NCBI RefSeq assembly: GCF_016839145.1
Contig: NZ_CP069303.1
Location: forward strand, 930,001-994,000
Source of the DNA: Shinella sp. PSBB067
Lineage (GTDB): Bacteria; Pseudomonadota; Alphaproteobacteria; Rhizobiales; Rhizobiaceae
Reading direction: 5' to 3'
DNA: 64,000 bases
A program made the position numbers and the translations under genes. Shown here piece by piece: positions 27,624 to 37,446 of the stretch (positions within the stretch are counted from its first letter, which is position 1; each line of letters starts with the position of its first letter). The notes below the pieces were generated by a model, which made no database searches, had not been told where the DNA came from, and saw only the letters and a list, made by a program, of their open reading frames with translations.

Positions 27624-28598
27624 GTGAAGACCCTGACGCCAACCTCGATTGCGACCGGCCTCGTCGCCGGTGTGACCGCCGCTCTGCTGTCGCTGAGCGC
27701 GAACGCGCAGTCGTCGCTCGCCATCGTGCTCTACGCCGCGTCGGCCCTTCCCATCCTCATCGCCGGTCTCGGCTGGGGCAATGCGAGCGCCTTCATCGCG
27801 GTCGTGGCGGGCGGCGCGACGGCTTCCGCGCTGGTCTCCTCGCAATTTGCCGCGCTGATCGTCATCATCACGCTCATCCCGGCCGGCTGGCTCAGCAATC
27901 TTGCGAACCTCGCCCGTCCGGCCTCCGAGCTTGGCGGCCCGGAAGACGCGCTCGCCTGGTATCCGCTGTCCAACATCCTTGCCCATCTCGCCGTGATGGT
28001 GACGCTCGGCATGATCGCCGTCGGTGCGATCGTCGGCTACAACAGCGAGATGGCCGGCAAGCTGGTCGACATCGTCATCGAGACGCTGAAGGCGCAGGAA
28101 CCGCTCTACAATCCGGATGCCGCCGCCGTCGCGCAGATGAAGTCCATCTTCGCGCTGGCGCTGCCGCTGGTGCAGGGCGCGCTGTGGGTGTTCCTGCTGT
28201 TTGCCGCCTATTATGTCGCAAGCTTCATCGTGCGCCTTTCCGGCAAGGGCCTGCGCCCGCGCGAGGACATGCCCTCCACGCTGCGCATGCACCGCAACGC
28301 GATCTTCATCTTCCTCGCCGGCCTCGTCCTTTCCTTCATGGGCGGCGTCCCGGCGCTCGTCGGCGCGCTCGTCTGCGGCACCTTCGGGGCCGGCTTCGTG
28401 CTCGCCGGCTTCGCGAGCCTGCATTTCAGGACGCGCGGCAAACCGTGGCGGCTCTTCGCCCTGTGGTTCGCCTATATCTCGGTATTGCTCTTCACGATAC
28501 CGGTCTTCGCCATCCTCGTCCTCGGCCTGATGGACACGCGGCGCACCATAGCGCTGACGCCCGCCGGCCCGGCGAGCAAGAAAAACCAGAATACCTGA
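27624..28598 (+). CDS. DUF2232-family membrane protein
   Basis: 324 residues with about eight hydrophobic spans. The position between rpsR and rplI is characteristic of alphaproteobacteria, where DUF2232 proteins sit in this operon. The start is GTG 27624. The long loop around residues 150-175 ([20 protein letters not shown]) and the [19 protein letters not shown] segment are cytosolic or periplasmic. No biochemical function is established; the distantly related YybS group is also uncharacterised. Confidence 0.85.
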   Translation: MKTLTPTSIATGLVAGVTAALLSLSANAQSSLAIVLYAASALPILIAGLGWGNASAFIAVVAGGATASALVSSQFAALIVIITLIPAGWLSNLANLARPASELGGPEDALAWYPLSNILAHLAVMVTLGMIAVGAIVGYNSEMAGKLVDIVIETLKAQEPLYNPDAAAVAQMKSIFALALPLVQGALWVFLLFAAYYVASFIVRLSGKGLRPREDMPSTLRMHRNAIFIFLAGLVLSFMGGVPALVGALVCGTFGAGFVLAGFASLHFRTRGKPWRLFALWFAYISVLLFTIPVFAILVLGLMDTRRTIALTPAGPASKKNQNT

Positions 28599-28618
28599 AC
28601 TCAAGAAAGGAACTCGAA

Positions 28619-29194
28619 ATGGACGTCATCCTCCTCGAACGCATCGCCAAGCTCGGCCAGATGGGCGAGACCGTAAAGGTCCGCGACGGCTTTGCCCGCA
28701 ACTACCTGCTGCCGCTCGGCAAGGCGCTGCGCGCCAACGAAGCCAACAAGAAGCGCTTCGAATCCGAGCGCGCGACGCTCGAAGCCCGTAACCTCGAGCG
28801 CAAGTCGGAAGCCCAGGGCGTTGCCGAAAAGCTCGACGGCAAGTCCTTCATCGTCGTCCGCTCCGCCGGCGAAACCGGTCAGCTCTACGGTTCGGTCGCT
28901 GCCCGCGACATCATCGAGGTCCTGTCGGCCGAAGGCTTCAACATCGGCCGCAACCAGGTCGAACTCAACACCCCGATCAAGGCCATCGGCCTGCACAAGG
29001 TCGTCCTGCACCTTCATGCCGAAGTCGAGATCTCGATCGTGCTGAACGTCGCCCGCTCCGCAGACGAAGCCGAGCGCCAGGCCAAGGGCGAAAGCCTGAC
29101 CTCCGCCGATGCCATCTACGGCGTGGACGAGGACGCCCTGAAGCCGGAAGACTTCTTCGATCCGGAAGCCGACAACGACGGCGACGAAGAATAA
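28619..29194 (+). CDS. rplI: 50S ribosomal protein bL9
   Basis: 191 residues. The N-terminal domain ([20 protein letters not shown], then NYLLPLGKA) binds 23S rRNA; a long connecting helix (about 41-74) leads to the C-terminal domain. A 40-residue acidic tail rich in Asp and Glu extends beyond the E. coli length of 149, as in other rhizobia. It follows DUF2232 by 20 nt with AAAGGAA, and a strong terminator ends the operon. Confidence 0.97.
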   Translation: MDVILLERIAKLGQMGETVKVRDGFARNYLLPLGKALRANEANKKRFESERATLEARNLERKSEAQGVAEKLDGKSFIVVRSAGETGQLYGSVAARDIIEVLSAEGFNIGRNQVELNTPIKAIGLHKVVLHLHAEVEISIVLNVARSADEAERQAKGESLTSADAIYGVDEDALKPEDFFDPEADNDGDEE

Positions 29195-29205
29195 CAATCG
29201 AACGG

Positions 29206-29236
29206 ATGAGCCGGCTTTTGCCGGCTCATTTGTTTT
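29206..29236 (+). terminator. Intrinsic terminator of the rpsF-rplI operon
   Basis: ATGAGCCGGC (29206-29215) pairs perfectly with GCCGGCTCAT (29220-29229) around TTTT and runs into TTGTTTT. It lies 11 nt after the rplI stop. Confidence 0.88.
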
Positions 29237-29335
29237 CGGCGAAGGCCTCCCGACGCTGCCTGTCGCCACGGTCCCCGGGCCTTCCTGCCCTCACCGGCCG
29301 GCTTCGCCTGTCCGCCAGACTTGAAAAAGGCCAAA

Positions 29336-29361
29336 AAACGCGGGTTGAAATCCCGCTTTTT
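29336..29361. terminator. Small A/T-flanked hairpin upstream of the cfa-like gene
   Basis: GCGGG (29340-29344) pairs with CCCGC (29352-29356); A-residues precede and TTTTT follows. It could be a second or antisense terminator, or part of the promoter region, since AT-rich DNA (TTAATATTTATACTT, about 29365-29379) follows immediately. Confidence 0.45.
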
Positions 29362-29470
29362 CCGTTAATATTTATACTTCGTTAGACTGGATTGGCGGTG
29401 GGGCCGCTTTCTAGGCCGGTTTCCGACCAGACCCGTTCCGCCAGATTTTAAGCGCGACGGAGTTTAGAGA

Positions 29471-30757
29471 ATGAAATTCATTGTACAGGCTCTCGTTTCC
29501 CGCCTCATCGAGACCGGAAATCTGACGATTACTTACCCCGACGGCAGCAGCCAGACCTATGGCGACGGCACTGGCAATCCCGTCCATCTGCGCATCAACA
29601 CCAGGAAGGCCCTCTGGGGCATCGGCTTCGACCCCGCCTACTATCTCGGCCATTGTTACGGCACGGGGGAGGTCGACCTGGTCGAGGGCGACATGTACGG
29701 CCTGCTGAAGGCCGTCTTCACCGGCAATCCCGACTTCAAGTATTACGACACCGGCTGGAACCGCCTCCTCGAGCGGGTCCGCTATCTCTTCCGCTGGGTG
29801 CGCGAGAAGAACAGCGTCGTGCGCTCGCGCAGGAACGTGCAGCATCACTACGATCTCACCGGCGCGCTCTACGATCTCTTCCTCGATCGGGACCGGCAAT
29901 ATTCCTGCGCCTATTTCGAGCGCCCCGACCAGTCGCTGGACGACGCCCAGCTCGCCAAGAAGCGCCATATCGCCGCCAAGCTGAACATCAACCGGCCCGG
30001 CCAGAGCGTACTCGACATCGGCTGCGGCTGGGGCGGCATGGCGCTTTACCTCGCCCGCCAGCTCGGCGCGAAGGTGACCGGCGTCACACTGTCGGACGAG
30101 CAGCACGCGATGGCCGTGAAACGGGCGAGCGACGCGGGCCTGTCGGAGGAGGTGAAGTTCCTGCTGCAGGACTACCGCAACACGGACGGTCCCTTCGACC
30201 GCGTCGTCTCCGTCGGCATGTTCGAGCATGTCGGCCGGCCGAACTACCTGACCTTCTTCAAGAAGAGCGCATCGCTGCTGAAGCGCGACGGCGTGATGCT
30301 GCTGCACACGATCGGCCGCACGGACCGGCCCTCCGCCAACAATCCGTTCATCGAGAAGTACATTTTCCCGGGCGGCTACATCCCGGCGCTGTCCGAGGTG
30401 ATGCAGGCGGTGGAGAAGAGCGGGCTTGCGGTGACGGATGTCGAGATCCTGCGGCTGCACTACGCCGAGACGCTGCGCCACTGGCGCGAGCGCTTCATGG
30501 CGCGGCGCGCGGAGGCCAAGGCGCTCTACGACGAGAATTTCTGCCGCATCTGGGAGTTCTATCTCGCCGCCTCCGAAAGCGCCTTCCGCTGGCAGCACCT
30601 CGTCGTCTTCCAGCTCCAGCTTGCGCACGACCAGCAGTCCGTGCCGCTCATCCGCGAATATATCGGCCGCGGCGAGGATTGCCTGAAGGCGCACGAGGCC
30701 AATCCGAAGGGCGAGCGGCATGGCGCCCGCCAGTTCCCGCAGGAGGCCTCGCTCTGA
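29471..30757 (+). CDS. cfa: Cyclopropane-fatty-acyl-phospholipid synthase family methyltransferase
   Basis: 428 residues. An N-terminal lipid-binding region (1 to about 110) precedes a SAM-dependent methyltransferase domain with VLDIGCGWGGMALYLA around 177-192 and VSVGMFEHVGRPNY around 238. Adds a methylene from SAM across cis double bonds of membrane phospholipids. Rhizobia carry several paralogues, so which one this is cannot be said. Preceded by an AT-rich promoter-like region at about 29365-29390. Confidence 0.9.
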   Translation: MKFIVQALVSRLIETGNLTITYPDGSSQTYGDGTGNPVHLRINTRKALWGIGFDPAYYLGHCYGTGEVDLVEGDMYGLLKAVFTGNPDFKYYDTGWNRLLERVRYLFRWVREKNSVVRSRRNVQHHYDLTGALYDLFLDRDRQYSCAYFERPDQSLDDAQLAKKRHIAAKLNINRPGQSVLDIGCGWGGMALYLARQLGAKVTGVTLSDEQHAMAVKRASDAGLSEEVKFLLQDYRNTDGPFDRVVSVGMFEHVGRPNYLTFFKKSASLLKRDGVMLLHTIGRTDRPSANNPFIEKYIFPGGYIPALSEVMQAVEKSGLAVTDVEILRLHYAETLRHWRERFMARRAEAKALYDENFCRIWEFYLAASESAFRWQHLVVFQLQLAHDQQSVPLIREYIGRGEDCLKAHEANPKGERHGARQFPQEASL

Positions 30758-30938
30758 GTCGCACGAGTCAACCGCAAGGTGGCAGGCCCGGCGGAATCCG
30801 GGCTTGCTGTGTCCCCGCTGCCTGTGGAAAAGTCTAACACCGGGCCTAAGGCAAGCGTCGAGTCGGAAGCGCTTGACCCTCGGCGCCAAAGCAACCAAAC
30901 CACCGGCTTCAGGAAACAGGGACGGGAGATTCGGGACG

Positions 30939-32438
30939 ATGAACGATGCCGTGCGCAAGCTGAGCCAGGCCGGTCGCGAACTGCCGGAGGCACATCACCG
31001 CGAGGCGCCGAACAACGTCGAGGCGGAACAGGCGCTGCTCGGCGCGATCCTCGTCAACAACGACGCCTATTACCGCGTCTCCGACTTCCTCAAGCCGATC
31101 CATTTCCACGAGCCCCTGCACCGCAAGATCTACGAGCTCGCCGGCGACACGATCCGCATGGGCAAGATCGCCACGACGATCACGCTGAAGACCCACCTGC
31201 CGGCCGACGGCAAGGTCGGCGACCTGACGATCCCGCAATATCTCGCCCGCCTTGCCGCCGAGGCCGTGACGATCATCAACGCGGAAGACTATGGCCGCGC
31301 GATCTATGACCTGGCGCTGCGCCGCTCGCTGATCAATATCGGCGAGGACATGGTCAACATCGCCTATGACGCGCCGCTCGACATGCCGCCGCAGACGCAG
31401 ATCGAGGATGCCGAGCGCCGCCTCTTCGAGCTGGCCGAGACCGGCCGTTACGACGGCGGCTTCCAGTCGTTCAACGATGCGGTGGCGCAGGCGATCGACA
31501 TGGCCGGCCAGGCCTTCGAGCGCGACGGCTCGCTTTCCGGCATCTCCACCGGCATCCAGTCGCTCGACGGCCGCATGGGCGGCCTGCAGCGCTCGGACCT
31601 GATCGTGCTCGCGGGACGCCCCGGCATGGGCAAGACCTCGCTCGCCACCAACATCGCCTACAATATCGCCGCCGCCTACGAGCCGGAAGTTCAGGCGGAT
31701 GGTTCGTTCAAGGCCAGGAACGGCGGCGTCGTCGGCTTCTACTCGCTGGAAATGTCCTCCGAACAGCTCGCCACCCGTATCATCTCCGAGCAGACGGAAG
31801 TCTCCTCCTCGAAGATCCGCCGCGGCGACATTTCCGAGGCCGATTTCGAAAAGCTCGTCGCCTGCTCGCAGATGATGCAGAAGGTGCCGCTCTATATCGA
31901 CCAGACCGGTGGTATCTCGATTGCCCAGCTTTCCGCCCGCGCCCGCCGCCTCAAGCGCCAGCGCGGCCTCGATTGCCTCGTGGTGGACTATATCCAGCTC
32001 ATGACCGGCTCGGGCAAGTCGAGCGACAACCGCGTGCAGGAGATCACGCAGATCACGACAGGCCTCAAGGCGCTCGGCAAGGAGTTGAACGTGCCGATCA
32101 TCGCGCTCTCCCAGCTCTCCCGTCAGGTGGAAAGCCGCGAGGACAAGCGCCCGCAACTCTCCGACCTTCGCGAATCGGGCTCCATCGAGCAGGACGCCGA
32201 CGTGGTGCTCTTCGTGTTCCGCGAGGAATATTACGTCAAGAACCTCGAGCCGCGTGACGAGTTCGATCCGAAATACGAGGAATGGAAGATGAAGTTCGAA
32301 GCGGTGAAGGGCACCGCGGACGTCATCATCGCCAAGCAGCGTCACGGACCCACCGGCACGGTCAAGCTCGCCTTCCAGTCGGAATACACCCGCTTCACCG
32401 ACCTCGCCGACCCGTCCTTCAGCCAGTACGAGCACTGA
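30939..32438 (+). CDS. dnaB: Replicative DNA helicase
   Basis: 499 residues. The N-terminal helical domain (about 20-130, EAPNNVEAEQALLGAIL) mediates hexamer and primase contacts; the RecA-like motor carries Walker A GRPGMGKT at 226-233, LVVDYIQLM, and LSQLSRQVESREDKRPQLSD. No intein is present. The hexameric helicase unwinds DNA at the fork. Downstream of cfa by 180 nt on the same strand; a perfect 12-bp hairpin lies between it and the convergent aldo/keto reductase gene. Confidence 0.97.
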   Translation: MNDAVRKLSQAGRELPEAHHREAPNNVEAEQALLGAILVNNDAYYRVSDFLKPIHFHEPLHRKIYELAGDTIRMGKIATTITLKTHLPADGKVGDLTIPQYLARLAAEAVTIINAEDYGRAIYDLALRRSLINIGEDMVNIAYDAPLDMPPQTQIEDAERRLFELAETGRYDGGFQSFNDAVAQAIDMAGQAFERDGSLSGISTGIQSLDGRMGGLQRSDLIVLAGRPGMGKTSLATNIAYNIAAAYEPEVQADGSFKARNGGVVGFYSLEMSSEQLATRIISEQTEVSSSKIRRGDISEADFEKLVACSQMMQKVPLYIDQTGGISIAQLSARARRLKRQRGLDCLVVDYIQLMTGSGKSSDNRVQEITQITTGLKALGKELNVPIIALSQLSRQVESREDKRPQLSDLRESGSIEQDADVVLFVFREEYYVKNLEPRDEFDPKYEEWKMKFEAVKGTADVIIAKQRHGPTGTVKLAFQSEYTRFTDLADPSFSQYEH

Positions 32439-32444
32439 GGTTTC

Positions 32445-32471
32445 CGGCTTGCCGGAGGCTCCGGCAAGCCG
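32445..32471. terminator. Perfect 12-bp hairpin between convergent dnaB and aldo/keto reductase
   Basis: CGGCTTGCCGGA (32445-32456) pairs with TCCGGCAAGCCG (32460-32471) around GGC. It is followed by TTCGT rather than a long T-run. Position between two converging stops suggests it serves both genes. Confidence 0.65.
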
Positions 32472-32483
32472 TTCGTGCGGCGC

Positions 32484-33527
32484 CTACATCGGCGCCGGGT
32501 AGAGCCGGTGGATGCGGCGGATGCCGTTCATCACCTCGGTGGAAAGTGTCACGTCCTTCGCCGCGATATCCGTCTTCAACTGCTCCATGGTCGTCGCGCC
32601 GATGATGACGGAGGCCATGAAGGGCCGCGTCAGGCAGAAGGCGAGGGCCATCTGGGCGGGATCGAGCCCGTTTTCCTTCGCAAGCTCCACATAGGCGCGC
32701 ACCGCCGGCTCCTGCAGCGGCTGGTAGCGCCCGCCGAGATCGCCGTTCTTCGTCAGGCGCGAGCCTTCGGGCCGCGCGCCGTCGAGATACTTGCCGGTCA
32801 GGAGCCCGGCGGCGAGCGGCGAATAGGCGAGCAGCCCGATGTCCTCGTGATGCGACACCTCCGCGAAGTCGAGGTCGTAGGCCCGATAGAGCAGGTTGTA
32901 TTCGTTCTGGATCGAGGCGACGCGCGGCAGGCCCTTTTCCTCGGAAAGCTTCAGGAGCTGCATCGTGCCCCAGGCCGTGTCGTTGGAAAGGCCGAGCGCC
33001 CGCACCTTGCCGGCCTTGACGAGTTCGCCGACCGTTTCGAGGATTTCGAGAAGCTCGGCGGCGACCTTCGCACGGTCCTGCCTGGAGGGCTCGTAGCTCC
33101 AGGCGTTGCGGAAATGGTAGTGGCCGCGGTTCGGCCAATGGAGCTGGTAGAGGTCGAGATAGTCGGTCTTGAGGCGCGACAGGCTGTTGTCGATCGCCTC
33201 CAGAATGCCCGCGCGGCTCATCGGCGCGCCGCCGCGTATGTAGGGGCGGCCGGGGCCGGCGACCTTGGAGGCGAGCACGATCCGGTCGCGGTTGCCGCGC
33301 GCCTTCATCCAGCTGCCGATGAAGCGTTCGGTGTCGCCATAGGTTTCGGGGGAAAGCGGCGTGGTCGGGTAGAGCTCGGCGGTATCGATGAAGTTGACGC
33401 CTTCCGAGAACGCGTAGTCGAGCTGGTCGTGGGCGTCCTGCTCGCTGTTCTGCGACCCCCAGGTCATCGTGCCGAGGCAGATCTCCGACACGCTGATGCC
33501 GGTCCGGCCGAGCGGATTGTATTTCAT
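32484..33527 (-). CDS. Aldo/keto reductase (Tas-like)
   Basis: 347 residues with the NADP-dependent (beta/alpha)8 fold. FIDTAELYP near residue 50 holds catalytic Asp and Tyr, Lys is in LASKVAG near 87, and His is in LYQLHWPN near 127. The MKYNPLGRTGISVSEICLGT start and TTPLSPETYGDTE are typical of the E. coli Tas/YggD branch. The substrate is unknown. Convergent with dnaB and divergent from fabD. Confidence 0.9.
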   Translation of the reverse strand: MKYNPLGRTGISVSEICLGTMTWGSQNSEQDAHDQLDYAFSEGVNFIDTAELYPTTPLSPETYGDTERFIGSWMKARGNRDRIVLASKVAGPGRPYIRGGAPMSRAGILEAIDNSLSRLKTDYLDLYQLHWPNRGHYHFRNAWSYEPSRQDRAKVAAELLEILETVGELVKAGKVRALGLSNDTAWGTMQLLKLSEEKGLPRVASIQNEYNLLYRAYDLDFAEVSHHEDIGLLAYSPLAAGLLTGKYLDGARPEGSRLTKNGDLGGRYQPLQEPAVRAYVELAKENGLDPAQMALAFCLTRPFMASVIIGATTMEQLKTDIAAKDVTLSTEVMNGIRRIHRLYPAPM

Positions 33528-33719
33528 GGGTGGGAAAATCCTTTGGTGGAAACCGCGCGAATGTAGGCAGGTCTTTGCGAAGCGCAAGTCCGAAGGGCGC
33601 GATTCCCTGTGCGAAGGCCCCGGAAAGGCGGGGGCAGGCGGGGCCGGGGAGGCGCCACGCCTTGACTTGCGGGGCCGGAATGTGAATGGAAAAGGAAAGA
33701 TGAGACGGGAGAACCCCCT

Positions 33720-34664
33720 ATGAGCGTAGCATTCACCTTCCCCGGCCAGGGCAGCCAGGCCGTCGGCATGGGCAAGGATCTCGCGGACGCCTTCCCGGAA
33801 GCGCGCGCCGTTTTCGCCGAAGTCGACGAGGCCCTCGGCCAGAATCTGTCCACCATCATGTTCGAGGGACCCGAGGAAACGCTGACGCTGACGGCCAACG
33901 CCCAGCCGGCGCTGATGGCCGTTTCCATCGCCGTCATGCGCGTGCTGGAAGCGCGCGGCCTGTCGCTGAAGGATCAGGTCTCCTATGTCGCCGGCCACTC
34001 GCTCGGCGAATATTCCGCCCTCTGTGCCGCGGGCACCTTCTCGCTGGCCGATACGGCGCGCCTGCTGCGCATCCGCGGCAACGCCATGCAGTCGGCCGTT
34101 CCGGTCGGCGAGGGCGCCATGGCCGCGATCATCGGTCTGGAACAGGCGGATGTCGAAGCCATCTGCAGGGAAGCCTCCACCGGCGGCTCGTGCCAGATCG
34201 CCAACGACAATGGCGGCGGCCAGCTCGTCATCTCCGGCTCCAAGCCGGCCGTCGAAGTCGCAGCCCGGCTCGCGACGGAGAAGGGCGCCAAGCGCGCGCT
34301 GATGCTCTCCGTCTCCGCCCCCTTCCATTCCGCCCTGATGGCGCCCGCCGCCGACGCCATGCGCGAGGCGCTCGCAACTGTCACGGCCAAGGCCCCCGTC
34401 GTCCCGGTCGTCGCCAATGTCCGCGCCGCCCCGGTCAGCGACCCGCAGGAGATCGTCACGCTCCTCGTCGAGCAGGTCACCGGCCAGGTCCGCTGGCGCG
34501 AGACGGTCGAATGGTTCGGAAAGAATGACGTGACGACGCTCTACGAAGTCGGCTCCGGCAAGGTCCTGACCGGCCTTGCGCGCCGCATCGATAAGTCCGT
34601 CACCGGCATCGCTATCAACACCCCCGCCGACATCGACAGCGCGCTCGCCGCGCTCATCGGCTGA
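33720..34664 (+). CDS. fabD: Malonyl-CoA:ACP transacylase
   Basis: 314 residues. Transfers malonate from CoA to acyl carrier protein for fatty acid elongation. Nucleophile Ser94 lies in GHSLGEYSA; FTFPGQGSQ at 6-14 and catalytic His in APFHSALM near 200 complete the site. It starts a rightward group fabD-fabG-acpP-fabF; fabG follows after 23 nt. Confidence 0.97.
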   Translation: MSVAFTFPGQGSQAVGMGKDLADAFPEARAVFAEVDEALGQNLSTIMFEGPEETLTLTANAQPALMAVSIAVMRVLEARGLSLKDQVSYVAGHSLGEYSALCAAGTFSLADTARLLRIRGNAMQSAVPVGEGAMAAIIGLEQADVEAICREASTGGSCQIANDNGGGQLVISGSKPAVEVAARLATEKGAKRALMLSVSAPFHSALMAPAADAMREALATVTAKAPVVPVVANVRAAPVSDPQEIVTLLVEQVTGQVRWRETVEWFGKNDVTTLYEVGSGKVLTGLARRIDKSVTGIAINTPADIDSALAALIG

Positions 34665-34687
34665 TCTCTTTTTGAAGGAACACGACC

Positions 34688-35425
34688 ATGCTTGATCTTA
34701 CCGGCCGCAAGGCTCTCGTTACCGGCGCATCCGGCGGCATCGGCGAGGAGATCGCCCGCATCCTCCACGCCCAGGGCGCTATCGTCGGCCTGCACGGCAC
34801 CCGCGTCGAGAAGCTGGAAACGCTCGCGGGCGACCTTGGCGAGCGCGTCCACATCTTCCCGGCCAACCTTTCCGACCGCGCCGAGGTCAAGGCGCTCGGC
34901 GAGAAGGCGGAAGCCGAGCTCGGCGGCGTCGACATCCTCGTCAACAATGCCGGCATCACCAGGGACGGCCTGTTCGTGCGCATGAGCGACGAGGACTGGG
35001 ACGCCGTCCTCGAAGTCAACCTGACGGCCGTCTTCCGCCTGACGCGCGAGCTGACCCACCCGATGATGCGCCGCCGCTACGGCCGCATCATCAACATCAC
35101 CTCGGTCGTCGGCGTCACCGGCAATCCGGGCCAGGCGAACTACTGCGCCTCCAAGGCCGGCATGATCGGCTTCACCAAGTCGCTGGCGCAGGAGATCGCG
35201 ACCCGCAACGTGACCGTCAACTGCGTCGCCCCCGGCTTCATCGAAAGCGCCATGACCGGCAAGCTGAACGACAAGCAGAAGGAAGCCATCATGGGGGCCA
35301 TCCCGATGAAGCGCATGGGCACCGGCGCGGAAGTCGCATCCGCCGTCGCCTACCTCGCCTCGTCGGAAGCGTCCTACATGACGGGCCAGACGCTGCATGT
35401 GAACGGCGGCATGGCGATGATCTGA
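34688..35425 (+). CDS. fabG: 3-oxoacyl-ACP reductase
   Basis: 245 residues. NADPH-dependent reduction of beta-ketoacyl-ACP. TGASGGIG at 12-19 binds cofactor; the catalytic Ser139, Tyr152 and Lys156 (NYCASK) are in place; NNAG at 86-89. GAAGGAA precedes the start. It sits directly between fabD and acpP, which fixes the fatty-acid role over other SDRs. Confidence 0.96.
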   Translation: MLDLTGRKALVTGASGGIGEEIARILHAQGAIVGLHGTRVEKLETLAGDLGERVHIFPANLSDRAEVKALGEKAEAELGGVDILVNNAGITRDGLFVRMSDEDWDAVLEVNLTAVFRLTRELTHPMMRRRYGRIINITSVVGVTGNPGQANYCASKAGMIGFTKSLAQEIATRNVTVNCVAPGFIESAMTGKLNDKQKEAIMGAIPMKRMGTGAEVASAVAYLASSEASYMTGQTLHVNGGMAMI

Positions 35426-35659
35426 ACATGGCCCAAGCGCCCGGCGAAACAGCATAAATTGCATGTTGACCGCTGGAGTGCCCGCCATTTTCAGGCTTTG
35501 CGGCAGGCATAAACCGTGTTAATCGGGCCATGACTGCCAGCAGTCGACCGGTAAAAGCCTGAGCGATCGGGCGATACGCAAAAGGATCGTCGATCCCGCA
35601 TTGCCGGTTGAAGGGATTGCCGGGTGTGTTCTTGAGGCACATCGGGCGTGTCGAGTGTG

Positions 35660-35678
35660 CGGCGCCGTGAAGGCGCCG
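35660..35678 (+). promoter_or_regulatory. Hairpin in the acpP leader
   Basis: CGGCGCC (35660-35666) and GGCGCCG (35672-35678) around GTGAA, followed by an A-run and then the acpP ribosome binding site. It lies within the 280-nt fabG-acpP spacer, which is large enough to hold a separate acpP promoter. A role in acpP mRNA stability or start is inference. Confidence 0.4.
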
Positions 35679-35707
35679 ATCAAAAAACGAAGGTCGAGGA
35701 ATCCGAC

Positions 35708-35944
35708 ATGAGCGACGTAGCAGAACGCGTAAAGAAAATTGTCATTGATCATCTGGGCGTTGACGCCGAAAAGGTCAGCGAAGGCGCAAGCTTCATCGAT
35801 GATCTTGGCGCGGACTCTCTCGACACCGTCGAACTGGTCATGGCGTTCGAAGAAGAATTCGGCGTCGAGATCCCGGACGATGCCGCCGACTCGATCCTGA
35901 CGGTCGGCGACGCCGTCAAGTTCATCGAGAAGGCCCAGGCCTGA
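35708..35944 (+). CDS. acpP: Acyl carrier protein
   Basis: 78 residues, acidic. Ser37 in [10 protein letters not shown] is the 4'-phosphopantetheine attachment site. Carries growing acyl chains between FabD, FabG, FabF and others in the cytoplasm. ATG 35708 follows GAGGAATCCGAC. Separate from fabG by 282 nt, so probably transcribed from its own promoter at high level. A strong hairpin follows the stop. Confidence 0.98.
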   Translation: MSDVAERVKKIVIDHLGVDAEKVSEGASFIDDLGADSLDTVELVMAFEEEFGVEIPDDAADSILTVGDAVKFIEKAQA

Positions 35945-35954
35945 TCTGGCTGCC

Positions 35955-35980
35955 GGCGGGCCGCTTTCCAGCGGCCCGCC
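35955..35980 (+). terminator. Perfect 10-bp hairpin after acpP
   Basis: GGCGGGCCGC (35955-35964) pairs with GCGGCCCGCC (35971-35980). No T-run follows, so it may protect the abundant acpP mRNA 3' end or act as a weak or factor-dependent terminator before fabF. Confidence 0.5.
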
Positions 35981-36054
35981 CCGGTCCGCCCGCGGGCGGC
36001 CGCACCTCTTGACGAGGCAACGACTATAAGACTGCAAAGGGTGGATCACGGACG

Positions 36055-37317
36055 ATGAGGCGTGTCGTTATCACGGGTACCGGCATGGTATCCCCGCTTG
36101 GCTGTGGCACCGAAGTGACCTGGAGCCGGCTTCTGGAAGGCCGCAGCGGCGCCGCCAGGGTAACCGCCTTCGAGGTCGAGGACCTCCCCGCCAAGATCGC
36201 CTGCTCCATCCCGCTCGGCGACGGTTCCGACGGCACCTACAATCCCGACCAGTGGATGGAACCCAAGGAACAGCGCAAGGTCGACCCGTTCATCGTCTAT
36301 GCGATGGCGGCCGCCGACATGGCGCTTGCCGACGCCGGCTGGCATCCGAAGACCGACGAGGACCAGATCGCCACCGGCGTGCTCATCGGCTCCGGCATCG
36401 GCGGCCTCGAAGGCATCGTCGAGGGCGGCTACACGCTGCGCGACAAGGGCCCGCGCCGCGTCTCGCCCTTCTTCATCCCCGGCCGCCTGATCAACCTCGC
36501 CTCCGGCCACGTCTCGATCCGCCACAAGCTGCGCGGCCCGAACCATTCCGTCGTCACCGCCTGCTCGACCGGCGCGCACGCCATCGGCGACGCCAGCCGC
36601 CTGATCGCGCTCGGTGACGCCGACGTCATGGTGGCGGGCGGCGCCGAATCGCCGATCTGCCGCATCGCGCTCGCCGGCTTTGCCGCCTGCAAGGCGCTGT
36701 CGACCGAGCGCAACGACGACCCGACCGCCGCCTCGCGTCCCTATGATCGCGACCGTGACGGCTTCGTCATGGGCGAGGGCGCCGGCATCGTCGTGCTGGA
36801 GGAGCTGGAACACGCCAGGGCGCGCGGCGCGAAGATCTATGCCGAAGTCGTCGGCTACGGCCTTTCCGGCGACGCCTATCACATCACCGCGCCGTCCGAG
36901 GACGGCGACGGCGCCTTCCGCTGCATGACCATGGCGCTGAAGCGCGCCGGCATTGCGGCGGGCGAAGTCGACTATATCAACGCGCACGGCACCTCCACCA
37001 TGGCCGACACGATCGAGCTCGGCGCGGTGGAACGGCTCGTCGGCGATGCGGCCTCCCGCGTCTCCATGTCGTCCACCAAGTCGGCCATCGGCCACCTTCT
37101 GGGCGCGGCCGGTGCCGTCGAGGCGATCTTCACCGCGCTGGCGATCCGTGACAATATCGCGCCGCCGACGCTGAACCTCGACAATCCCGACGTCGAGACG
37201 GCGATCGACCTGGTGCCCCACAAGGCCCGCAAGCGCGAGATCAACGTGGCGCTGTCCAACTCGTTCGGCTTCGGCGGAACGAATGCATCGCTGGTTCTCA
37301 AGCGTTACGACGCCTGA
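36055..37317 (+). CDS. fabF: Beta-ketoacyl-ACP synthase II
   Basis: 420 residues. Condenses malonyl-ACP with acyl-ACP. Catalytic Cys170 in VTACSTGAHA, His in INAHGTSTM near 310, and Lys/His in SAIGHLLGAAG near 347 make the Cys-His-His triad of the thiolase fold. The FGFGGTNAS C-terminal loop is intact. Immediately downstream of acpP; followed by a hairpin and mltG. Confidence 0.97.
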   Translation: MRRVVITGTGMVSPLGCGTEVTWSRLLEGRSGAARVTAFEVEDLPAKIACSIPLGDGSDGTYNPDQWMEPKEQRKVDPFIVYAMAAADMALADAGWHPKTDEDQIATGVLIGSGIGGLEGIVEGGYTLRDKGPRRVSPFFIPGRLINLASGHVSIRHKLRGPNHSVVTACSTGAHAIGDASRLIALGDADVMVAGGAESPICRIALAGFAACKALSTERNDDPTAASRPYDRDRDGFVMGEGAGIVVLEELEHARARGAKIYAEVVGYGLSGDAYHITAPSEDGDGAFRCMTMALKRAGIAAGEVDYINAHGTSTMADTIELGAVERLVGDAASRVSMSSTKSAIGHLLGAAGAVEAIFTALAIRDNIAPPTLNLDNPDVETAIDLVPHKARKREINVALSNSFGFGGTNASLVLKRYDA

Positions 37318-37367
37318 TCCCGTCCGGGACGCCATGTCGTCCCGGCGCGCCCGCACACCCGAATGAG

Positions 37368-37390
37368 AAGAGCGGGTTCATCCCGCTTTT
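37368..37390 (+). terminator. Terminator-like hairpin between fabF and mltG
   Basis: AGCGGG (37371-37376) pairs with CCCGCT (37382-37387) around TTCAT, extended by AAG/TTT, followed by TTTG. A short stem with a short T-run; probably a partial terminator. Confidence 0.5.
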
Positions 37391-37446
37391 GCCGCATTGC
37401 TCTGCTGCAAGACGTCGAGCAATGCCCGAACCCATGAGGACAGTCC